This document shows positions 7,133 to 10,686 of a stretch of 10,686 bases of DNA, in pieces. The position numbers were made by a program, and so were the translations under genes. The stretch is taken from assembly GCA_964506785.1 (NCBI GenBank), contig CAZDME010000046.1, positions 1-10,686 on the forward strand. Direction: 5' to 3'. Every line of letters starts with the position of its first letter. The first letter of the stretch is position 1. The DNA is from CAZDME01 sp964506785 [NCBI: uncultured bacterium] (lineage in GTDB: Bacteria; CAZDME01; JAYEMH01). Under the pieces are notes generated by a model. It had not been told where the DNA came from and ran no database searches. It saw only the letters and a program-made list of their open reading frames with translations.

Positions 7133-7244
7133 GTGTCAGAGTGTCAAAGTATCAAAGTGTCAAAACATCAAAGTGTCAGAGTATCAAAGTGTCAAAGTGT
7201 CAGAGTATCAAAGTGTCAGAGTATCAAAGCATCAAAGTATCAAA
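7133..7244. repeat. Tandem array of fourteen 8-bp repeats, consensus GTRTCARA
   Basis: Reading the plus strand in steps of eight from 7133 gives fourteen units: mostly GTGTCAAA, GTGTCAGA and GTATCAAA, with one ACATCAAA (7165-7172) and one GCATCAAA (7229-7236). On the transcribed strand the units read TTTGAYAC or TCTGACAC. The array fills the gap between two operon genes: it ends exactly at the TAA of the NifX-like gene (7245-7247) and stops about 15 bases short of the ribosome site of the zinc-ribbon gene. Variation is concentrated at unit positions 1-3 and 7, while TCA is constant. Period 8 with no spacers excludes CRISPR. It could be a slippage-made spacer, an RNA-binding platform, or a mobile-type microsatellite common in this lineage. 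Confidence 0.9.
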
Positions 7245-7619
7245 TTATTTGGGCGGCGGGACGCCGAATTTTGAGCCGACGCTCGGACCCCCGGTAGATT
7301 TAAACCCACCTTTTTTATATTTCTCAACGGCTTCTTTAACCGTCCCTGAAACCCCGGTAACTATCTCTATCCCGGCGGCCTGCAGGGTTTGAAAAGCGTT
7401 GGGGCCGACATTACCGGTAAGCACGGCTTTTACTTTCTTTTCGGCAACAAACTGGCCGGACTGAACCCCGGCACCACCCATCGCTGCGATATTGGAATTC
7501 TCTACCGCCTCAATGGCCAAAGTGTCAGTATCAACAATAACAAAGTAGCGGCAGCGGCCAAAACGGGGGTCAACATCAGAATCTAAAGTGTTGCCGACAG
7601 AAGTAAGACAAACCTTCAT
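7245..7619 (-). CDS. NifX-like protein (dinitrogenase iron-molybdenum cofactor family)
   Basis: The 124-residue product has the PF02579 pattern: [30 protein letters not shown], here with the RFGRC motif (19-23) and an extra Cys at residue 4; the [17 protein letters not shown] loop (63-79); and [21 protein letters not shown] (81-101). Relatives bind Fe-S/Fe-Mo precursors or are small metal chaperones; in the absence of nitrogenase genes the client is unknown. The C-terminal tail is Gly/Pro/Lys-rich and ends in PPPK. ATG 7619 has AAAGGAGG, and the gene lies 14 bases after a paralogue, with which it probably works as a pair. The stop abuts the tandem repeat array. Confidence 0.92.
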   Translation of the reverse strand: MKVCLTSVGNTLDSDVDPRFGRCRYFVIVDTDTLAIEAVENSNIAAMGGAGVQSGQFVAEKKVKAVLTGNVGPNAFQTLQAAGIEIVTGVSGTVKEAVEKYKKGGFKSTGGPSVGSKFGVPPPK

Positions 7620-7633
7620 AGTTCCTCCTTTAA

Positions 7634-8032
7634 TTAATGTCCACCATCTTTATCGTCAGGATGGTCACATTCTTCCTTTTCTAATCCATACCCCCTGCCT
7701 GCACCGGGATTGCATAGACTTTCGCCGCCTTCCAAAGTGCCGCTTTTAAGTTTTTCTATGACCTCATCAATACGGCCGGTAATACCAGTAATTGTCTCTA
7801 TGCCAAATTCATTAAAAAATCCGGCCGCCCGCATGCCCATACCGCCGCAAATAATAAACTGAACACCCTGCCGGTGTAAAAATTGCGGGATAGCTCCGGG
7901 CTGATGCCCGGGATTATCGACTGTCTCTTTTTTTACCACCCGGCCGTCTTTAATGTCTATAAGGGTGAATAAAGGGCAACGGCCAAAGTGCGCAGATACA
8001 GAATCACCATCCGTAGATATGGCTACCCGCAT
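7634..8032 (-). CDS. NifX-like protein with Cys/His/Asp-rich tail
   Basis: The 132-residue protein begins [20 protein letters not shown], the standard start of the PF02579 fold with HFGRC (15-19), continues with [16 protein letters not shown] (58-73), the family loop, and [17 protein letters not shown] (76-92). After about residue 105 a tail adds two Cys, two His and four Asp (ending [12 protein letters not shown]), a likely metal-binding end. Function is inferred as Fe-S or metal-cluster binding or carriage. ATG 8032 has TGGAGG eight bases upstream. It follows a 98-base gap from the DUF5320 gene that contains an inverted repeat, and precedes its paralogue by 14 bases. Confidence 0.93.
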   Translation of the reverse strand: MRVAISTDGDSVSAHFGRCPLFTLIDIKDGRVVKKETVDNPGHQPGAIPQFLHRQGVQFIICGGMGMRAAGFFNEFGIETITGITGRIDEVIEKLKSGTLEGGESLCNPGAGRGYGLEKEECDHPDDKDGGH

Positions 8033-8068
8033 AAAAATCCTCCATTTATTAGTATTCCGCTCAAAAGA

Positions 8069-8097
8069 AGTAGGCAGGAAAATTTGTCCTACCTACT
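8069..8097 (-). promoter_or_regulatory. Intergenic hairpin, 11-bp stem with 7-base loop
   Basis: The arms AGTAGGCAGGA (8069-8079) and TCCTACCTACT (8087-8097) pair with one G-T type wobble around the loop AAATTTG. On the transcribed minus strand the stem is followed by TCTTTT, only a weak U-tract. It sits between the DUF5320 stop and the ribosome site of the first NifX-like gene. It may be a leaky terminator or attenuator that lowers downstream expression, or an RNA processing/stability element. The inverted repeat is plain; the function is inference. Confidence 0.55.
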
Positions 8098-8130
8098 CCG
8101 GCTTACTAAAAAGCTTTATGTTGAGCGTTC

Positions 8131-8493
8131 TTATTTACTCTTTTTTGCCGCAGATTCCAATTCACTAATCCTATCGTTAACCGCCTTGAGCTCTTCCTGC
8201 ATGGCTTTGGCTTGCTCTTTAAGCATCTCCGCTTCCTGTTGAGGAGCAACTTGCGGAACATACGGATTGGCGTAAGGCACTCCGTAATAATCTGCCGCAT
8301 ATGGATATGCCCCTCGGCCCCAGCCACGGCCTCGGCCCCAACCTCGGCCTCGACCCCAGCCGCGGCCAAAGCCCCAGCCTCTGCCGGAAACCGGATTCGC
8401 ATACCCAGGCATCGAATAACCGGCACAATAACCGGCCGCACGACCGGTCATCGGCCCCATTCCTGCTGGCCCTGTTCTGTCTCCACCTGGCAT
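8131..8493 (-). CDS. DUF5320 protein with WGRGRG repeats and a C-terminal coiled coil
   Basis: From ATG 8493 the product has 120 residues. MPGGDRTGPAGMGPMTGRAAGYCAGY is cut here as two parts: MPGGDRTGPAGMGPMTGR and the following AAGYCAGY, both standard DUF5320 marks. Residues 38-61 are Gly/Arg/Trp repeats (GRGWG units), then a Tyr/Pro-rich segment (about 62-85), then a charged helix with heptad character from about 86 to the end, likely a coiled coil for oligomerisation. DUF5320 proteins are of unknown role and are typical companions of NifX-like and MinD-ferredoxin genes in anaerobes. A GTG at 8502 is in frame, but AGGAGGTGA is ideally spaced for 8493. It follows the Fur-family gene by 61 bases. 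Confidence 0.92.
   Translation of the reverse strand: MPGGDRTGPAGMGPMTGRAAGYCAGYSMPGYANPVSGRGWGFGRGWGRGRGWGRGRGWGRGAYPYAADYYGVPYANPYVPQVAPQQEAEMLKEQAKAMQEELKAVNDRISELESAAKKSK
8311..8382 (-). repeat. In-gene repeats encoding Trp/Gly/Arg units
   Basis: Within the DUF5320 gene, roughly 18-bp units of the type GGYTGGGGNCGAGGCCG repeat about three times, preceded by one degenerate copy containing TTT for Phe. They encode residues 38-61 as WGRGRG units. Third-position differences between copies show they are not very recent exact duplications, so the peptide pattern seems to be kept by selection. Copy number may vary between strains. Confidence 0.75.
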
Positions 8494-8554
8494 TTTAATC
8501 ACCTCCTCTTTTTATTAAAATTAATCGGAAATTTGTCTTATTAAAATCGCAAAG

Positions 8555-9031
8555 TTATTTTTTTTGCCTGCATTTTTCACATAAACCGTGAAATTGAACT
8601 ATATGTTTCAAAATCTTAAAATTGTACTTATCGGAAAGACCTTTTTCGATTTTTTTTAATAATTCTTTTTCATCTTCAAGAGAATCGCTGTAGTCAATAA
8701 TCCGGTTACAATTAACACATACCAGGTGATGATGATGGTAGCTCTGAGCCTCCGGTTTTCGCACTAATTCATACCTGGCCCGGCCGTCTCCAAAATCAAA
8801 TTTAAATACTAAACCAAGCTGGATGAGCAATTCTAAAGTGCGGTAAACAGTAGAAAGGCCGCTATGGGGGTAAATCTTATGCACCCCCAGATATATTTCT
8901 TCGGCACTTAAATGTTTTGAGGTTCTATTTAAGACATCCAGGACCGCCTGTCTTGATAAGGTAAGCCGATAGCCGTAGCCCCTGAATCTGCCATGACACC
9001 AAGCTTGACCTCCGCCAAAACCCCTGGGCAT
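8555..9031 (-). CDS. Fur-family transcriptional regulator, PerR-like ligand set
   Basis: The 158-residue protein has the Fur winged helix (about 21-90: YRLTLSRQAVLDVL, HLSAEEIY, GLSTVYRTLELL) and metal-binding dimerisation domain (HHHHLVCVNC 99-108; CEKC 151-154). C105, C108, C151 and C154 form the structural zinc site. By eye-alignment the regulatory site would be H40, E88, H100, H102 and D113; the Asp at 113 matches B. subtilis PerR rather than the Glu typical of Fur. It probably represses in response to iron or manganese, and may sense peroxide. The first 20 residues (MPRGFGGGQAWCHGRFRGYG) are an unusual Gly/Arg extension with Cys and His. ATG 9031 has AAGGAGG. It is the first gene after a promoter with its own operator, so autoregulation is likely. 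Confidence 0.93.
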   Translation of the reverse strand: MPRGFGGGQAWCHGRFRGYGYRLTLSRQAVLDVLNRTSKHLSAEEIYLGVHKIYPHSGLSTVYRTLELLIQLGLVFKFDFGDGRARYELVRKPEAQSYHHHHLVCVNCNRIIDYSDSLEDEKELLKKIEKGLSDKYNFKILKHIVQFHGLCEKCRQKK

Positions 9032-9045
9032 GCTGCCTCCTTATT

Positions 9046-9064
9046 GATAATGGTTCTCATTATT
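9046..9064. promoter_or_regulatory. Fur/PerR-type operator
   Basis: GATAATGGTTCTCATTATT matches the E. coli Fur consensus GATAATGATAATCATTATC at 15 of 19 positions, and the flanks extend the dyad to TTGATAATG and CATTATTAA. It lies 15 bases upstream of the regulator's start and covers the predicted transcription start just after the -10 hexamer. Binding there should block the promoter. No second copy was seen elsewhere in the window. Fur and PerR boxes are too alike to tell apart by sequence. Confidence 0.85.
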
Positions 9065-9065
9065 A

Positions 9066-9094
9066 AGTATACGTTACGAGAGAACTTCTGTCAA
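9066..9094 (-). promoter_or_regulatory. Sigma70-type promoter for the regulator-led operon
   Basis: On the minus strand TTGACA (9089-9094) is followed after exactly 17 bases by TATACT (9066-9071). The -35 is consensus and the -10 differs at one base from TATAAT. Transcription should begin near 9059, giving a leader of about 28 bases before the ATG at 9031. The Fur/PerR box overlaps the start point, so this is a strong promoter built to be repressed. It probably drives the regulator and the genes to its left. Confidence 0.85.
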
Positions 9095-9122
9095 GTTTTT
9101 TTTAATTTTTGGCTGCCTTTTT

Positions 9123-10394
9123 CTATAAGCTTCTATTTTTGCGGAGAGTATAGACGGCACTCTCGCCGGCCAGAAAACCGGTCGAAAATGCCTGCTGTAA
9201 ATTATATCCGCCGCTTGAAGCGCAGCCGTCTATAATTTCACCGGCGAAATAAAAACCGGGGATAATCTTCGACTCCATGCTTCTGGGGTCAATTTCCTTT
9301 CTTGAAACTCCACCGTTGGTAACCATGGCTTCTTCGATAGGTAAAGAGCCCTTAATAGTCAAAGGAAATGCCTTTAAAAATTTTATTAATGCCTGGCGTT
9401 CTTTACGGCTGACTTGATTGATTTTCTTTTGGGGCAGGAGACCGGCTATATTAAGGAATATAGATATTAACCTTTGCGGCAATAAACTTTTCAGGATATT
9501 TTTTAGCCGGGCGTTCCTTTGGGCATCGAATTCTCTTAATAACCTCGCCTCAAGCTCCTCCGGCTTCAGCCCGGGCTTGAGGTCAATAAAGAGAAAAATC
9601 TTTTCGTGTTTACCAAGGAGAGAAACAATCCTGCCGCTTAAATCCAAAACCAAGGGACCGGAAAGGCCGAAATGGGTGAAAATGAGCTCTCCTATATCAG
9701 AGGTTATTTTTTTTCGGCCGTATTTAAAAATCAGACGGATGTTCTTTAATGAAAGGCCGGCCAAGTCTTTTACCCAGACTTCTTCGGTCTTCAGGGGAAC
9801 CAAAGCCGGTTTTAAAGAAATTATGCTATGGCCCAATTTTTTGGCCAGGCGAAAACCGTCACCCGAGGAGCCGGTTATTTTATAGGAAGCGCCGCCGGCA
9901 GCCAATATTACCTTTTTGGCATAAATTTTATCCCTTTTTTCCGTCTCCAGTTCGAAAAGGCCTTTTTGTTTCTTTATATCCTTCAGGCGCGTATCGTATA
10001 AAACCTTTATTTTATTCTTTAATAAGGACTTTTTTAAAATTTCTACGACAGAAGAGGCTCTGTCGGTAACCGGGAAAACACGCCCCTGTCTTTCTGTCTT
10101 CAAAAGAAGACCACCCTTTTTAAAAAAATCCATCAAATCGCGGTTAGAAAAAACAGAAAAGGCTGACCGAAAAAAACTGCCCTCTTTGCCAAAGACCTCT
10201 ATGAATGTTTCTATAGGGGCAAGATTAGTAATATTGCACCTGCCCCGGCCGGTAAGAAGAATCTTTTTGCCGATTGAGCTGTTTTTTTCAATTAAAATTA
10301 CATTTTTCTTATGCCAACCGGCACGGATAGCAGACATAACTCCGGCCGGACCGGCGCCGACTACAGCAATGTCATAAATGAAATTATTTATCAC
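9123..10394 (-). CDS. HI0933/BaiN-family FAD-dependent oxidoreductase
   Basis: The 423-residue protein is full length for the HI0933-like family (also called YhiN or BaiN-like). FAD-binding VVGAGPAGVMSA is at 11-22, followed by the family marks GKKILLTGRGRCNITN (42-57), LAAGGASYKITGSSGDGF in the middle, and FYFAGEIIDGCASSGGYNLQ near the C-terminus. The family is flavin-dependent with mostly unknown substrates; a BaiN member reduces bile-acid intermediates, but such a role cannot be assumed here. The start is GTG at 10394, since no ATG lies nearby, and it overlaps the end of the upstream gene by 11 bases. It ends 28 bases before the -35 of the next promoter with no clear terminator hairpin between. 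Confidence 0.92.
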   Translation of the reverse strand: MINNFIYDIAVVGAGPAGVMSAIRAGWHKKNVILIEKNSSIGKKILLTGRGRCNITNLAPIETFIEVFGKEGSFFRSAFSVFSNRDLMDFFKKGGLLLKTERQGRVFPVTDRASSVVEILKKSLLKNKIKVLYDTRLKDIKKQKGLFELETEKRDKIYAKKVILAAGGASYKITGSSGDGFRLAKKLGHSIISLKPALVPLKTEEVWVKDLAGLSLKNIRLIFKYGRKKITSDIGELIFTHFGLSGPLVLDLSGRIVSLLGKHEKIFLFIDLKPGLKPEELEARLLREFDAQRNARLKNILKSLLPQRLISIFLNIAGLLPQKKINQVSRKERQALIKFLKAFPLTIKGSLPIEEAMVTNGGVSRKEIDPRSMESKIIPGFYFAGEIIDGCASSGGYNLQQAFSTGFLAGESAVYTLRKNRSL

Positions 10395-10686
10395 TATATT
10401 TGTTTTCCATTAGTTTTTCATCAAGCTTAGAATATGTAAAGTCATCTTTAAAAATGTTAACTGTTTCTAAAGGAATCCCTAAATCTTTTAAAACAATTTT
10501 CATTCGCTCTACTAAAAGATTACGGAAATCATTTGTATTTTTCCCATCGGTGGTATACCAATTACAAAAATGATTATTGGGCAGTACTATGCTGAAATCT
10601 TCGGGCCGACGTTCCAATTCGCTATTCGGAGCCACTATGCAGGATGAAAGGTTTAATACCTTATTAATTATCTCTCTATTCTGAAC
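10384..10686 (-). CDS. Unrecognised protein, N-terminus beyond window
   Basis: The frame is open from the right edge to TAA at 10384-10386, about 100 residues visible. An in-frame GTG at 10635 would give 83 residues, but the frame continues without a stop to the edge and the sequence there (NREIINKVLNLSSCIVAPN) reads like ordinary protein, so I treat it as the C-terminal part of a longer gene. It is a mixed polar protein with PNNHFCNWYTTDGKN and a charged helix ELLVERM-like region (LLVERMKIVLKDLGIPLE), ending in Lys/Asp. I do not recognise a family. It overlaps the flavoprotein's GTG start by 11 bases, indicating a shared transcript. Confidence 0.65.
   Translation of the reverse strand, partial: VQNREIINKVLNLSSCIVAPNSELERRPEDFSIVLPNNHFCNWYTTDGKNTNDFRNLLVERMKIVLKDLGIPLETVNIFKDDFTYSKLDEKLMENKYSDK

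Noticed and set aside
7133-7244. CRISPR array
   Set aside because: Units are 8 bp with no spacers between them, and no cas genes are present.
7133-7244. Promoter array, because some units contain TTGACA on the minus strand
   Set aside because: No -10-like hexamer falls at 16-18 bases from any of them; the hexamers are a by-product of the repeat.
7141-7392. Plus-strand ORF with repeated Lys-Val-Ser-Lys peptides
   Set aside because: It is simply the octamer array read in one frame and then antisense to the NifX-like gene.
8106-8441. Alternative minus-strand frames of 69-111 codons over the DUF5320 gene
   Set aside because: They arise from the GC-rich repeat read out of frame; the DUF5320 frame has the family motif and an ideal ribosome site.
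9095-9122. Terminator after the HI0933-like gene
   Set aside because: The stretch is A/T-rich but has no stem of useful length; read-through into the next operon cannot be excluded.
9418-10069. Plus-strand open frames of 155 and 106 codons
   Set aside because: Both are antisense shadows of the HI0933-like flavoprotein, with composition typical of reverse-frame translation and no ribosome site.

Overview
The window suggests a strictly anaerobic bacterium, probably from an uncultivated lineage. Every gene lies on the minus strand. The content is dominated by iron-sulfur and metal-cofactor chemistry: ferredoxin-containing MinD ATPases, a Mrp carrier, NifX-like proteins, DUF5320 proteins and zinc ribbons. 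Strong AGGAGG ribosome sites and a consensus sigma70-type promoter argue for Bacteria rather than Archaea. I cannot name the genus from sequence alone.

Layout, in transcription order (right to left). At the right edge is a partial, unrecognised gene (10384-10686). It overlaps the start of an HI0933/BaiN-type flavoprotein (9123-10394). Then comes a 91-bp regulatory gap holding a TTGACA-17-TATACT promoter and a Fur/PerR-type operator. From there a dense run of 15 genes goes to the left edge: a Fur-family regulator (8555-9031), a DUF5320 protein (8131-8493), two NifX-like proteins (7634-8032, 7245-7619), a Gly-rich zinc-ribbon protein (6886-7110), a CoA-disulfide-reductase-like flavoprotein (5463-6809), a Mrp ATPase (4541-5431), a small four-cysteine protein (4348-4551), a DUF89 protein (3470-4351), an FmdB zinc ribbon (3162-3467), a methyltransferase (2584-3147), a 2x[4Fe-4S] ferredoxin with an Arg/Gly tail (2238-2582), a divergent NifX-like protein (1857-2219), a 34-residue small ORF (1768-1872), and a large protein made of two fused MinD-ferredoxin ATPases (1766 to the left edge, incomplete). 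Most junctions from 5431 leftward are overlapping or only a few bases apart, so that part is very likely one transcript. There is no gene-free stretch longer than about 140 bp.

How the genes may work together (inference). Mrp and MinD-ferredoxin ATPases are carriers or energisers in Fe-S handling. NifX-like domains bind Fe-S or Fe-Mo type clusters in the nitrogenase system. The ferredoxin and the two-cysteine flavoprotein could supply electrons or sense thiol redox state. A Fur/PerR-type regulator sits first and appears to control itself and probably the whole set. No nitrogenase structural gene is in view, so this looks like a metal-cluster assembly, storage or redox module of unknown end use.

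The most unusual features are the MinD-MinD fusion, an array of fourteen 8-bp repeats between two operon genes, the recurrence of Gly/Arg-rich segments in unrelated proteins of the same cluster, and the unrecognised 34-residue ORF lodged between a NifX-like gene and the fused ATPase.
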